Positions 34,265-44,374 of a DNA stretch of 64,000 nt are shown here, piece by piece. The notes below the pieces were generated by a model, which ran no database searches, was not told the origin of the DNA, and worked only from the letters and a program-made list of their open reading frames with translations. This stretch comes from Candidatus Bathyarchaeota archaeon (GTDB taxonomy: Archaea; Thermoproteota; Bathyarchaeia; Bathyarchaeales; Bathycorpusculaceae), in assembly GCA_026014725.1 (NCBI GenBank), contig JAOZHV010000052.1, positions 1-64,000 of the forward strand. Reading direction: 5' to 3'. Position 1 is the stretch's first letter. Each line of letters opens with the position of its first letter. The translations under genes were made by a program, and so were the position numbers.

Positions 34265-35560
34265 ATGAATTTGAGAGTTATCGCTGACCTGCATATTCAC
34301 GGCAAATACAGCCGAGCGACAAGCCAACAAATGAGCATACCTGAAATTGCAAGGTACGCAAAAACCAAAGGTTTAAACCTCGTCGGCACAGGCGATTTCA
34401 CTCACCCACAGTGGCTAAAGGAAATCAAACAAGACCTCACGCCAGAGCAGGATTCAGGCTTACTAAAACTCGTAAACGCAGACTCACCAGTCCGCTTTAT
34501 GCTCCAAACCGAAGTCTGCACAATCTTTGATTACAAGGGTGAATCAAAAAAAGTCCACCATGTCATACTTACCCCAAGCTTTGAAATTGTAGACCAAATA
34601 AACGAGCGGCTCGCGCGTTTTGGCGATTTAGCCTCTGACGGCAGACCAATCCTTGATGCAACCGCGCCCCAACTCGTCGAAGAGGTCATGACAACTTCAG
34701 CCGACAACATGGTTTTCCCTGCGCATGCTTGGACACCGTGGTTTAGCCTCTTCGGCGCATTCAGCGGCTTTGACGCCATCGAGGACTGTTACCAAGACAT
34801 GACCAAACACATCCACGCCCTAGAAACAGGACTCTCCTCTGACCCGCCTATGAACTGGCGCCTCAGCAAACTCGACAAATACACACTGCTATCCAACAGT
34901 GACTGCCACAGTTTCTGGCCATGGCGAATCGGCAGAGAAGCCAACGCCTTTGAGCTGGAAAAATTCACTTACAAAGAAGTCACAGGTGCCATAATCCAAA
35001 ATAACCCTGAGCATTTCAAGTTTACAATCGAAACTGACCCCGCATACGGCAAGTACCACTGGACAGGACACCGCAACTGCAAAATCAGTCTCCCACCTCA
35101 AGAAGCCATCAAATTCGGCAACATCTGCCCAGTCTGCCGCAGAAAACTCACCAAAGGAGTAGAACAACGAGTAGAAGAACTATCTGATAGACCAGCCAAC
35201 TACAAACGCGAAGGCATACCCGGTTTTTTCCATCTGCTTCCACTTTCCGAGATAATCGCGGCAGTGCTCGGCACCGATTCGCCTTCAACGCAAGCCGTTT
35301 GGAAAATTTACAGTTCACTTGTGCAGAAATTTGGCGACGAATATACCGTACTACTAGACGCGCCTCAAGAAGTCTTGGCACAGGTGGTTGATGCGCCAAT
35401 TGCCCAAGCCATCGTCAAAGTCAGAGAGGGCACCGCGAAAGTTACTCCTGGATACGATGGCGTGTATGGACAGCTTGTTTTGGGTGTTGATGCACCAGCG
35501 GTGAAGCTTAAGCCCCCTCAGATTAGAGTGCAGCAGAGGAGCATGAGTGATTTCTGGTAA
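34265..35560 (+). CDS. endoQ: Endonuclease Q
   Basis: 431 residues, close to Pyrococcus EndoQ, which cuts DNA 5' of deaminated bases (uracil, hypoxanthine) and of abasic sites. The PHP domain begins with ADLHIHGKYSRATS (metal ligands) and includes GTGDFTHPQW and a DCHSFWPWRIG site near 218. A zinc finger near 280-310 starts CPVCRRKL, and a C-terminal helical domain contains a helix-hairpin-helix-like stretch (near 365-400). It is a single gene. Confidence 0.92.
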   Translation: MNLRVIADLHIHGKYSRATSQQMSIPEIARYAKTKGLNLVGTGDFTHPQWLKEIKQDLTPEQDSGLLKLVNADSPVRFMLQTEVCTIFDYKGESKKVHHVILTPSFEIVDQINERLARFGDLASDGRPILDATAPQLVEEVMTTSADNMVFPAHAWTPWFSLFGAFSGFDAIEDCYQDMTKHIHALETGLSSDPPMNWRLSKLDKYTLLSNSDCHSFWPWRIGREANAFELEKFTYKEVTGAIIQNNPEHFKFTIETDPAYGKYHWTGHRNCKISLPPQEAIKFGNICPVCRRKLTKGVEQRVEELSDRPANYKREGIPGFFHLLPLSEIIAAVLGTDSPSTQAVWKIYSSLVQKFGDEYTVLLDAPQEVLAQVVDAPIAQAIVKVREGTAKVTPGYDGVYGQLVLGVDAPAVKLKPPQIRVQQRSMSDFW

Positions 35561-35635
35561 GTTCTGAGTATTTTTCAAACAAATTGTTTAATTGTTCCAA
35601 ACAGTTCTAGCTTCTGAAAAAGGGACAGGTTACTC

Positions 35636-37021
35636 TTGAAAGACCTTCTGATAAAACTCAGCAACATAGCAACCCAAAAATTCGGAGCCCAATACGCTGA
35701 AGCCCGAGCCCAAAAACTCTACAAAACCATGCTCACTCTCAAAGAGGAGCGTGTTGAAGCCGCCAAACAGGGCACTGAAAACGGCGTAGCCATCCGCGTG
35801 CTAGTGAACGGTGCGTGGGGGTTTGCTTCAGTCGGCTCTTTGGATACTGCTATCTTGGAAAACGCTGTTTCTGACGCTTGCAGAATGGCAAAAATGGCGA
35901 GCGCACGGCTGAAAACGCCCATCAAGCTTGCCTCAGCAAAAGTTGTAGAAGACAATGTTTTGTCTAAGCCCAAGAAGAACCCAGCGGAAATCAGTGTTGA
36001 AGAGAAGATTAAGACTGCTTTAGCGGTTACTAAGACGAGTTTGGGCTTTAACAGTCAAGTGAAGAGTTGCGCGATGGATTATTTGGATTTAACTGGGACA
36101 AGCCACTTTGTTAACAGCGAAGGAACAAGCATCGAGCAAGACAAGCTATATGTTTGGGCGAGAATAACTGCCTCAGCGCAGAGTAATGGAGTCTTCACTT
36201 ATAGCCGCGAAGAAATCGGTTCCACCGCAGGATACGAAATCTTTGACGAACAACCACCTGAAGCGTTGGGCGAGAAGGTTGCTAAACGCGCGATTGAACA
36301 GTTAAACGCCAAGCCTCCAAAGGGCGGAAAGTTCCCTGTGGTTTTGGGTCCAAACGTGGTGGGTGTGTTTGTGCATGAAGCGTTTGGGCATTTAGCTGAA
36401 GCTGACTTGGCTCTTTCAGGAGGCGTTTTGGCGAGTAATTTTGGGAAAAAGATTGGTTCAAAATACGTCACGTTTTATGATGATGGGACCATCGAGGGTT
36501 CGTTTGGAGCTTTCAAGTACGACGACGAAGGCGTTCAAAGCCACAAGACATTGCTGATAAAAGACGGCGTGGTTGTTGGTTTGATGCATAATCGCGAAAC
36601 CGCACAGAAATTCAATACTGAGCCAACTGGAAACGCGAGGGCAGAAGATTTTCGTGTTGAACCCATAATTCGGATGCGTTGCACTTACATGGCGCCCAGA
36701 GACCAATCCTTTGAGGAACTAATTGAGAGCGTTAAGTCAGGTTATTACTTCAAGAGTTTTAGAGGCGGACAAGCTAATTTGGACGGCACTTTCCAAGTTG
36801 GCATACAAGAAGGCTACGAAATAATTAACGGCGAAATAGGCGCACCCGTACGCAATGCATCCATTAGTGGCAACACTTTAGAGACTCTACATAAGGTGGA
36901 TGCTGTGGGTAAAGATTTCAAGCTGGACCCTGGCAGATGCGGCAAGGGTCAGACGGCGTTTATTTGTGATGGTGGACCACACATTAGAGTTAACGGGGTG
37001 GTTGTCGGTGGCTGTGCTTGA
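35636..37021 (+). CDS. tldD: TldD-family metalloprotease
   Basis: 461 residues. The zinc motif [11 protein letters not shown] (HExxxH) lies near residue 245, and the glycine-rich [14 protein letters not shown] precedes it. TldD pairs with TldE to form a heterodimeric protease that degrades unfolded peptides or removes leader peptides from modified peptides. The start is TTG with GGGACAGG upstream. It overlaps tldE, so the pair is one operon. No precursor-peptide gene is seen nearby. Confidence 0.93.
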   Translation: MKDLLIKLSNIATQKFGAQYAEARAQKLYKTMLTLKEERVEAAKQGTENGVAIRVLVNGAWGFASVGSLDTAILENAVSDACRMAKMASARLKTPIKLASAKVVEDNVLSKPKKNPAEISVEEKIKTALAVTKTSLGFNSQVKSCAMDYLDLTGTSHFVNSEGTSIEQDKLYVWARITASAQSNGVFTYSREEIGSTAGYEIFDEQPPEALGEKVAKRAIEQLNAKPPKGGKFPVVLGPNVVGVFVHEAFGHLAEADLALSGGVLASNFGKKIGSKYVTFYDDGTIEGSFGAFKYDDEGVQSHKTLLIKDGVVVGLMHNRETAQKFNTEPTGNARAEDFRVEPIIRMRCTYMAPRDQSFEELIESVKSGYYFKSFRGGQANLDGTFQVGIQEGYEIINGEIGAPVRNASISGNTLETLHKVDAVGKDFKLDPGRCGKGQTAFICDGGPHIRVNGVVVGGCA

Positions 37022-38369
37022 AAAAAACGTAATGCTGAGTTTAGCTGAGAAGGCTGTTGCGTCAGCCCTAAAGCAGGGTGCTCAAGAAGCGGAAGTTTAT
37101 GTTTACGAGGGGCAAGCAACCAGCGTCGGCATTGAACTGGGGCAAATCAGCAAGACCAACAGGATAATTGACCGCGGCTTAGGCATCAGAGTAATCGCTA
37201 ACAAGGCAATGGGGTTTGCCTACACAAACGTCAACGACCAGAAAGCCATCGAAAGTACAGTTTTGAGGGCACTGAGCGCTGCAAAGGCAAGTAAACCTGA
37301 CCCAGACTGGCGCGGGCTCCCACAAAAGAAGCCTTACGCTTCCACCGAAGGAACTTTTGACCAAAAAATCGTTGACCTAAAGGGAGAGGAACTGGTAGAT
37401 GTTGCCCAAACCATGCTTGATGCCGCTGTCGCAGTTGATAAGCGGGTTTTTCCAATCGAGGGCGGCGTAGGTAGCGGTTACATTTCTAATGCAGTCGCCA
37501 ACTCAAACGGTGTGGCAGGCTTCGATAAAGGAACCATTGTAGAATGCAGTGTAGCAACATTGGCTAAGAAAGGCAGTGCCGTCACGCCCGTGTGCTTTGA
37601 GTTTAACACTTCAAGAAACTACAAAATTGACCCAGCATGGGTCGGCAAGGAAGCCGCGAAGCTGGCGGTGTCAGCATTAAAAACCAAATCAGTTGAAACA
37701 AAATCCGCCAAGGTGATTTTTACACAGTTCGCGCTGCAAGACCTTTTAGCAAATACGCTTATCAACGCGATAAAAGCTGATAGCGTGCAGAGAAACCAAT
37801 CAGCCTTTAAAGATAAAATTGGGGAAGCAGTCGCTTCAGAAAACCTAACCATCTACGATGACGGTTTGCTACCTGGCGGTATCCGCACCAGTGTTTTTGA
37901 CGGCGAAGGTGTGCCACGCCAAAGAACGCCAATTATTGAGAAGGGCATTCTGAAGAATTTCTTATACGATAATTATTCCGCTAACAAGGATGGCAAGGAA
38001 AGCACAGGTAACGCTTCAAGAGCTGCCTACTTGTCGACTCCAAGCATAGACGCTACAAATTTCCACATCATGCCAAGAAACAAAACAGCCGAAGAAATGA
38101 TAAGCGAAGTGGACGATGGGTTGATAGTTTATTACCTGCAGGGAGCACACAGCAGCAACCCAGTGAGCGGCGACTTCTCTGTGGTTGCAACCCCCGCTTG
38201 GAAAATACAAAACGGCAAAATCACTCACTCTTCACGTGGAGTCATGCTTGCGGGCAATATATTTGAAGTGCTCAAAAACGTTAGCGTGGTTGGCAGTAAT
38301 GAGCGGCAGATGGGGCAGTTGATTTCGCCTTGGATACAAGTTGAGAACGTGCGGATAATCGGGAAATAG
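37014..38369 (+). CDS. tldE: TldE/PmbA-family protein
   Basis: About 451 residues, partner of TldD. The HExxxH zinc motif is absent, as normal for TldE. Family regions are visible: [34 protein letters not shown] near 280, and the C-terminal [16 protein letters not shown] chose GTG 37014, overlapping the end of tldD; ATG 37032 and GTG 37008 are alternatives. A longer open frame starting at 36900 is not supported because its extra residues do not look like protein of this family. Confidence 0.9.
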   Translation: MLEKNVMLSLAEKAVASALKQGAQEAEVYVYEGQATSVGIELGQISKTNRIIDRGLGIRVIANKAMGFAYTNVNDQKAIESTVLRALSAAKASKPDPDWRGLPQKKPYASTEGTFDQKIVDLKGEELVDVAQTMLDAAVAVDKRVFPIEGGVGSGYISNAVANSNGVAGFDKGTIVECSVATLAKKGSAVTPVCFEFNTSRNYKIDPAWVGKEAAKLAVSALKTKSVETKSAKVIFTQFALQDLLANTLINAIKADSVQRNQSAFKDKIGEAVASENLTIYDDGLLPGGIRTSVFDGEGVPRQRTPIIEKGILKNFLYDNYSANKDGKESTGNASRAAYLSTPSIDATNFHIMPRNKTAEEMISEVDDGLIVYYLQGAHSSNPVSGDFSVVATPAWKIQNGKITHSSRGVMLAGNIFEVLKNVSVVGSNERQMGQLISPWIQVENVRIIGK

Positions 38370-39575
38370 TTAAGCCCAAAAGCTCTTGGAGTACTCGCCA
38401 AGCACGCCCTCGTATATCCGAATGGTTTGTTGCGCAATCTTGCCCCAATCGTATTTTTCTAAAACCCGTTTGTAAGCGTTATCACGGATGTATTTTGCAT
38501 AGCCATCATCAAGCAGAACCTTAGTTATACCCCAAGCCAACGAATCTGGATTGTTAGGGTAAACCTTAACCCCAGTCACGTCATGCTCGATAATTTCTGA
38601 TAAGCCGCCAGTGTCAGATGCAACCACTGGACTCTCAGCTGCCATGGCTTCGAGCGCAACAATTCCGAACGGCTCAAAAAGCGAGGGCACAACTGACACG
38701 TCAGCGCACTTCTGCAACCTAAGCAGTGTTGGCTCATCTAAGAAACCCTGAAACAGCACTTTATGCTCTAAACCCATACTGCGGACAATGTTTAGCAGTT
38801 GTTCTTTCATGTAGCCGCTACCGACAATTATGAATTTAGCGTTAACTTTGCTCAGTATTTTTGGCACAGCATTAATCAGCACGTGGATGCCTTTCTCGTA
38901 AACCAAGCGCCCCACGTACAAAACGATTTTCTCTTCTGGCAGGGCAAACTTGTTCCGAAACTCCTTCATTTCTCCATCAAGCCCATCGTAGTTTTTGGGG
39001 TTGACACCGTTTGGGACCATAGTCAACTTGTCGCTGGGTAAGCCGAACACGTACTTAACATGTGAAACCATGTAGTCGCTACAGCATATAACCTTCCAAG
39101 CCTCATACGTGAGCCACGCCTCAGTTTCATGAATCATCTTCTCTGCAGTAGTATTCAACCCATTCCTTCTACCCATCTCGGTTGAATGCATCGTCACCAG
39201 CAAGGGCTTTCGAAAAACATGTTTGAGTCCTATGCCTGCGTTTGCAACCAGCCAATCGTGGGCATGGAAGACATCGATTTTATCAGAAATCTTGCGGGTT
39301 AGAATTGCTGTTTCTTTTTGCATGTTCATGTTCATTAAGTAAACCCATGTTGCGAAATCTGGCGATGGGTTCTTGTATGAGTCTATACGGTAGACTTCTA
39401 CGCCGTCAATTACTTCGTGTGCTGGTGCGTCTGGAAAGTCGCAGGTTATAACGTAAACTTTGACTCCTTGTTTGGCTAAGTGTTTAGATAAGAAATAAAT
39501 GTGCGGTGATATTCCCCCGATTACTCTTGGAGGGTATTCCCAACTCAGCATCATGACGCTTAACTTATCTTTCAA
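38370..39575 (-). CDS. GT4-family glycosyltransferase (glycogen-synthase-like)
   Basis: 401 residues, GT-B fold. The N-terminus MLSWEYPPRVIGGISPH resembles starch/glycogen synthases. The nucleotide-sugar binding half has VLYVGRLVYEKGIHVL near 215 and the ExxxxxxxE motif in EPFGIVALEAMA near 305. It lies in an operon with a half-length homolog, a small protein and a GH57 amylase, so it most likely makes or extends an alpha-glucan. It overlaps the upstream gene by 11 bases. Confidence 0.9.
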   Translation of the reverse strand: MKDKLSVMMLSWEYPPRVIGGISPHIYFLSKHLAKQGVKVYVITCDFPDAPAHEVIDGVEVYRIDSYKNPSPDFATWVYLMNMNMQKETAILTRKISDKIDVFHAHDWLVANAGIGLKHVFRKPLLVTMHSTEMGRRNGLNTTAEKMIHETEAWLTYEAWKVICCSDYMVSHVKYVFGLPSDKLTMVPNGVNPKNYDGLDGEMKEFRNKFALPEEKIVLYVGRLVYEKGIHVLINAVPKILSKVNAKFIIVGSGYMKEQLLNIVRSMGLEHKVLFQGFLDEPTLLRLQKCADVSVVPSLFEPFGIVALEAMAAESPVVASDTGGLSEIIEHDVTGVKVYPNNPDSLAWGITKVLLDDGYAKYIRDNAYKRVLEKYDWGKIAQQTIRIYEGVLGEYSKSFWA

Positions 39576-40194
39576 GCTTTTTTTCCTCCGTCACGCTGTT
39601 GTAGAGTTTGAGTATTTCCTTTATCCAAGAATCTGTTTCTGAGGGAATGAAGGTGATTTTTTCTTTGGGAACCTTGTAAATCCGCATAACTTCGTCTTTC
39701 ATCCATTCAGATTTCACGGCTACTTTGTTGGTTTCATAAAAGCCGAGCCACTCGATGCTTTTGATTGCCATGTTGTAAGGTGAGTTTGAGGTGGGTGAAC
39801 GATGGTCCTCTAGGCTTTCAACTGAGTAGATGAAGGGTATGCCCAGACCGTTTTTTAGGGTAACTGCTGCAGGGATGAAGTGCCAGTCAAAAACGTCTAT
39901 GAAGTCAATTCGTTTGTTGGCTTGGTAGTAAATGTTTGCGGCGGCTCTTTCGATTTCTTGGTTTAAGGTTAGAACCCAAGTTAAGACTCCGATGTGGGTT
40001 TGAACAGGATTCTTTACTCTTGTTGTCGTAACTCCTGTCGGTTCTTGCACTGTACCGCTTACGGAGTCATCATAGGTTACAACGTCAACGTTTACTTTGC
40101 TTTTGGCTAGTTGTGCCGACAGGGCGCTGACATATCCTGCCAGTTGGCCTACAACTCTAGGCGGGTACTCCCAAGAAAAAATAATAACGTGCAT
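39565..40194 (-). CDS. Half-length glycosyltransferase (N-terminal domain only)
   Basis: 209 residues that align with the N-terminal domain of the next gene: FSWEYPPRVVGQLAGYV at the start and FDWHFIPAAVTL near 105. The C-terminal nucleotide-sugar domain is missing, and the reading frame ends normally, with only 11 bases of overlap with the full-length paralog. Either it is a non-catalytic partner subunit or an acceptor-binding protein, or it is a decayed duplicate. The intact reading frame favours function. Confidence 0.8.
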   Translation of the reverse strand: MHVIIFSWEYPPRVVGQLAGYVSALSAQLAKSKVNVDVVTYDDSVSGTVQEPTGVTTTRVKNPVQTHIGVLTWVLTLNQEIERAAANIYYQANKRIDFIDVFDWHFIPAAVTLKNGLGIPFIYSVESLEDHRSPTSNSPYNMAIKSIEWLGFYETNKVAVKSEWMKDEVMRIYKVPKEKITFIPSETDSWIKEILKLYNSVTEEKKLER

Positions 40195-40201
40195 GGTTCC
40201 A

Positions 40202-40453
40202 CTATGTGAAGAGCGAGCAGACCTTAATTATTCCTCGACCATTGAGATAGTATCTTTTTTTTCCTTCATTATCGACAAAGCTTTCAGCGAAACCCTCAGA
40301 CCTGTACTTGTCTAGTATGCCTTCAATCTCATTAGGGTCTTTCTCCAAAAGCCTAGCCACTTCATCGCCGCGCCTTGCCAAATCAGCGGCTGTAGCGCAC
40401 AGGTTATGGAGCGTCTGTAAAACTTTATCTGGAAACGGCAGCTCTTCTCTCAT
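40202..40453 (-). CDS. Small helical protein in the alpha-glucan operon
   Basis: About 83 residues from ATG 40453; an upstream ATG at 40489 adds 12 residues. It begins MREELPFPDKVLQTLHNLC and is mainly helical, with RYYLNGRGIIKV near the end. The layout (helices, then KKRYYLNGRGI) resembles a winged-helix DNA-binding domain, so a local regulator is possible. I recognise no family with confidence. It lies between the GH57 gene and the glycosyltransferases on the same strand. Confidence 0.65.
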   Translation of the reverse strand: MREELPFPDKVLQTLHNLCATAADLARRGDEVARLLEKDPNEIEGILDKYRSEGFAESFVDNEGKKRYYLNGRGIIKVCSLFT

Positions 40454-40517
40454 CTTCAAATAGCACCTTTCTGAAAAATAGTACGTCAACTTATCTTATA
40501 AAGACATGTGCGAAGTT

Positions 40518-42065
40518 TTAGAAAAGCATGGTTGCATCCTGTGTTTGCTTACTCGATATTTTATATCGTTTTTTAGCAACGGCAATCAGTGTTTTTCTTA
40601 GTTTTTCACCCTTGAGCCCTAAAGTTTTGGTTTCCTTAATCTTAGCAGAAAGGTCTTGATCTCTGAGCGAGTTTTTTGCCCACTTTTCAAAATCTCCATT
40701 GGCGACATGAAATTCTATGGATTTCGCGTTAACTTCTTTGAGTGAGGTTATGAAACCTTTAAGGCTCCAAGCCATAACACCCGTGTAACATTCCTTTCCA
40801 ACGCCTGTATAGAACAAGAAAGGCTCGTTAGCGGTTAAGATTGAAATTCTCAACCTTGCCTCAAAATCGTTGAGCAGTGTCTGTGCCGCTACAAAAGCAT
40901 CCATCGGCGACTCATAAGGGCTAAAGTAAGAGTGAACTTCTCCAGGTCCACCGCCTGCTGTGAACATGTAGTATAGGTGGTCGCTTGTTTGGAAGTCACG
41001 CCATAACCTAAGGAACTCGTTGTCTCCTGCCTCTTTGATGAGCGGCTCTAACCTGCGCAACGTGGTGTAATATGCCCATTGCATGACGTTGCCAAGCCAT
41101 CCTGACTGGTCTCTTTGAATGTCAGCCCAAGAAACAGTGCTCGCACCTTCAGGGACATCAATTTCTCCTGCTGAAGCATGTTTAGCCACAACTTGAGAAG
41201 GCGTTACCATCTGTAAATGGTCATACTTTAAAATTTCATCAGGCAGATGCTGTAGGAAACTGTGGATGCCTGTTTCTGGCCAATGGTGTTCACCGAAGGT
41301 TTCGTAATCTGGGAAAATGTTGATGCATTCACCTTTTGTGGTTGCTAGCCACCTTGCGTATTTGTCAGCGGTCAGGGGCCACTCAGGCCACCACCGTGCT
41401 GAAAACCTAAAGCCAATATCATCGGTAAGCTTATAATTGCGGAGTAGAACGCGGATTTTTTTTGCGCCTTTTGGGGTGTAGATAAAGTTTGGTGATTTGT
41501 CGCCGAGAATTTTTTCTACGCCTTCGGTGTAGATGCCTTTGTAGCCCATGCTCTCAACTATTTTAGCGATTGCGTTGTTGTAGAGGAGTTCAGTGTTCTC
41601 AAAAACTTGTGGTGTGTACCCCAGCAAATCCTTGACGGCTTGCTTGTGCATGTGTACTTGCTCGATGAATTCTTCTTTTTCAGGGTAGAGACTAGCGATT
41701 GAGTGATAGTAGGTTTGATTTAAAAATTCAGCGTCCCCCGAAGCAGCAAGTTGCTTGAATGTTTCAAGCAGGTCTTTATTGAACATTTCACATTGCTCCA
41801 AAAAGACACCTGAAACGCTGAAGGAAAACTTGACTTTCTTTTGGGCGTGTTTGTGTCGGTCTATGAGGTCAAGGATTATCTGGTTTGAGGGAAAATAGCA
41901 TTTTTTGGCTGCGCGATTGAAAATCTCCTTGTCATTCTCATTATCGAAATAGTAATCAAACAATTCATTCTTAGTTAAGCGCTTGAAAACTTTACCTTCC
42001 CAAAACAGTTTTCGCCTCAGCCTATGTGGCTGGTGAACCTCGAAGACAAACACAACATCCGTCAT
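40518..42065 (-). CDS. GH57 alpha-amylase-type glycoside hydrolase
   Basis: 515 residues, retaining glycoside hydrolase of family 57 acting on alpha-1,4-glucans. Conserved regions: EVHQPHRLRR near residue 8, SGVFLEQC near 84, nucleophile glutamate in YTEGVEKILG near 180, and acid/base aspartate in FPDYETFGEHHWPETG near 252. These motifs fit the archaeal alpha-amylase subgroup. There is no signal peptide, so it acts on internal glucan. First gene of an operon with two synthase-like glycosyltransferases, indicating storage-glucan turnover. Confidence 0.93.
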   Translation of the reverse strand: MTDVVFVFEVHQPHRLRRKLFWEGKVFKRLTKNELFDYYFDNENDKEIFNRAAKKCYFPSNQIILDLIDRHKHAQKKVKFSFSVSGVFLEQCEMFNKDLLETFKQLAASGDAEFLNQTYYHSIASLYPEKEEFIEQVHMHKQAVKDLLGYTPQVFENTELLYNNAIAKIVESMGYKGIYTEGVEKILGDKSPNFIYTPKGAKKIRVLLRNYKLTDDIGFRFSARWWPEWPLTADKYARWLATTKGECINIFPDYETFGEHHWPETGIHSFLQHLPDEILKYDHLQMVTPSQVVAKHASAGEIDVPEGASTVSWADIQRDQSGWLGNVMQWAYYTTLRRLEPLIKEAGDNEFLRLWRDFQTSDHLYYMFTAGGGPGEVHSYFSPYESPMDAFVAAQTLLNDFEARLRISILTANEPFLFYTGVGKECYTGVMAWSLKGFITSLKEVNAKSIEFHVANGDFEKWAKNSLRDQDLSAKIKETKTLGLKGEKLRKTLIAVAKKRYKISSKQTQDATMLF

Positions 42066-42255
42066 AACACTTCGACCTTAACACACAATATCTGAAGGTG
42101 CCTTATTTCTAATTTGCCTTAATCAAAGCACGCAAGGATTATTTTCTCACAGATACCAACGCAACTTTTGCTGTTAAGTCAGCTTTATTGCCAAAACTGA
42201 GTACAAATTGGTTGACAAAGCAAAGTTTTAATCGTTTCCATGTAACCATCTATAG

Positions 42256-43548
42256 TTGGCGGTTGAAAAAGTGGGAGACGCCAAAGAAGAGATTTACTCA
42301 ACTATGTTTAGTTCGCTCAAGCATCCGGCACGCCGCAAAATTCTCCGAATCCTCGCCGACAAACCGTTGACTTTCTCCGAGATGCTTGATATACTGGGTG
42401 TCTCCAGCTCTAATTTGACGTATCATCTGGAAAACTTGGGTGAACTGGTTGCAAAAGATGACAACGGCGTTTACAAGCTCTCCACTTTTGGGCAAGCAGC
42501 CGTTGGCACGATGAAAATTGTTGAAGAAGCACCTGAAGTTCCGCCCAGAAGACGTACAGGGTTATCATTAAAGTGGAAGACAACGCTGGCAATTCTTCTT
42601 ATTGGCATGATTGTGTTCGCAAGCGCGACTGCCATACAGTTTGGCGCCTTAAACCAAGCCACCAGCGAACGTGACAGCTTGCAGTCAAAGTATAATCAAC
42701 TGCTAGCTTGGAGCACCAGCACAAACGATGTAATTCGTTTTCTACAAGATGTTGTTCAAATTGATACTTCCAAGTATGAAGCAACTCTTTTGAGCCGAAC
42801 AGTCCAGCAGCGAGAGGACTTAGGCGGAACAGTAGAGGAGATTATGAGGTATGCGCTCACCAGCAGTACAAGCAAGATGGATTTGGTGTTAAGGTTCCGA
42901 AACAATCAGCTATCACGTTACCAAATCATCATGTTCGAGGGCTCACCAATTTATGCCAAAGCACAACCGCACAGCGTTCTAGATGCCGCAAAGAACTTAC
43001 TGGGAAGGCTCATCGAATTCGAAGACACCGCGTACCTTGAAGACATGAGCGAGATACTATCACTGGTTAAGAACGAGCAGAATATCGAAATAAAAGAAGG
43101 CAACATCAAGCTCACCGCAACTTTCTCAGGAAGCAACGCAAGGATACTTTTGATGTACACAGAAAACAACGTTGACTACTCCCCTAAAAGTCTAAACTTG
43201 GTTTTTGAAAACCGCAATTTGATTGAGTTAACTGACGGCTGGTTCCTGTTCAAAGTCGGAAGCACAACCGTGAACATCTCAAGCGATAGAGCACTTGAAC
43301 TGGCAACAAACGCCCTGAAAGGCTACAGCTGGACTGACGACGGCCAAACAGTATCAAACTTCAACGTACTCTCTGAGCAGACCTCAGTCGTATTTCACCC
43401 TAACACTAAAAACGCACTCGAACTCTATCCCCAGTGGACAGTTACCTTCTATCTAGACAAGGTTTACCCAGGCAACGTGAACAGCATAAAAGTCCAGTTG
43501 TGGGCAGACACAGGAGACATAGCACAGATAAAAACACAGAACAGCTGA
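42256..43548 (+). CDS. Membrane-bound winged-helix regulator with extracellular domain
   Basis: 430 residues. An ArsR-like winged helix at about 10-85 (HPARRKILRILADKP and SSSNLTYHLENLGEL), one transmembrane helix near 108-130, then a coiled region and an extracellular domain of about 280 residues without a family I recognise. The layout fits a one-component membrane sensor that regulates DNA directly. It is divergent from the glucan operon and convergent with another membrane winged-helix protein. The start TTG 42256 is uncertain. Confidence 0.8.
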   Translation: MAVEKVGDAKEEIYSTMFSSLKHPARRKILRILADKPLTFSEMLDILGVSSSNLTYHLENLGELVAKDDNGVYKLSTFGQAAVGTMKIVEEAPEVPPRRRTGLSLKWKTTLAILLIGMIVFASATAIQFGALNQATSERDSLQSKYNQLLAWSTSTNDVIRFLQDVVQIDTSKYEATLLSRTVQQREDLGGTVEEIMRYALTSSTSKMDLVLRFRNNQLSRYQIIMFEGSPIYAKAQPHSVLDAAKNLLGRLIEFEDTAYLEDMSEILSLVKNEQNIEIKEGNIKLTATFSGSNARILLMYTENNVDYSPKSLNLVFENRNLIELTDGWFLFKVGSTTVNISSDRALELATNALKGYSWTDDGQTVSNFNVLSEQTSVVFHPNTKNALELYPQWTVTFYLDKVYPGNVNSIKVQLWADTGDIAQIKTQNS

Positions 43549-43575
43549 CTTTATTGTTCAACTTTTAACTGCTTG

Positions 43576-44304
43576 TCACGCTTCAAACGGATTATAGTAG
43601 CTAATTTTTGAGTATCGGCTTCTTTTGTATATCAAATACCCTACTAAACCGCCAATAAGTGGACCGACAGTAACACTGCCGATAATCCACGCTGGAAAAG
43701 TTAGCAAAGGGTTCCTAATCCCCACTTGCCCCAGCGCTACAATAAGTAATCCGCCTGCAAAGAACCAGACAGCTAAGCCTCCCATGGCTCCAGCAAAAAT
43801 GATTGAGATTTTTGCCCCCAGCATTTGACGGTTAGCTGACCACATTGACCTTTTAACGCGTGCCCTCTCAGCTGCAACCAAAAAAACAAAACCTAAAACT
43901 GCCATCACAGTGTAGAGCACAAATCTGTCAAACGTAACAAGCCCAAGAAGATATAACGCAAAATTCAAACCCACCATTGCAGACGAAAACAGACTAACAA
44001 CAATGAAGTAGCCTCGTGAAAACGGCGCCTCAATTTGCGACTGGCTTTTTCTTTCTCCAAACTCTTGCAACAAGTGAACAGCAAGTTTTCCCTTATCAGT
44101 TAAAACATAGAGGCCGTCTTCTTTCTTGATTATCAACTCGTTTAGGATCTTTAGATGATAATTCAGTTTTCCAGTACTGCTGATTTCAAGCCTGTTCATC
44201 AGTTCTGTGTAACTTAGGCTTTCTTTCTCATTTAGGAGCGTGATGATCTTTCTTCTTTTTTCGTCCTTCAGTACTTTATGTAGCGATTCAAGTCCCGATG
44301 ACAT
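43576..44304 (-). CDS. Winged-helix regulator with four transmembrane helices
   Basis: 242 residues. An N-terminal winged helix (1-95) contains EKRRKIITLLNEKESLSY and TGKLNYHLKILNEL, close to the ArsR-like domain of the convergent neighbour. Four hydrophobic segments follow near 98-120, 125-143, 160-188 and 200-230. A basic tail ends the protein. Such proteins are thought to sense membrane state, but the signal and targets here are unknown. Confidence 0.82.
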   Translation of the reverse strand: MSSGLESLHKVLKDEKRRKIITLLNEKESLSYTELMNRLEISSTGKLNYHLKILNELIIKKEDGLYVLTDKGKLAVHLLQEFGERKSQSQIEAPFSRGYFIVVSLFSSAMVGLNFALYLLGLVTFDRFVLYTVMAVLGFVFLVAAERARVKRSMWSANRQMLGAKISIIFAGAMGGLAVWFFAGGLLIVALGQVGIRNPLLTFPAWIIGSVTVGPLIGGLVGYLIYKRSRYSKISYYNPFEA

Positions 44305-44374
44305 GAGATAATGTGGGTGAGTTAGAAATTTAGGCTTTTTTGACTAAAAAATTTGTCACCTTTCGCGGCGTAGC

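Noticed and set aside
36900-37013. Longer N-terminus for TldE
   Set aside because: The added residues lie inside the end of tldD in another frame and do not resemble TldE N-termini.
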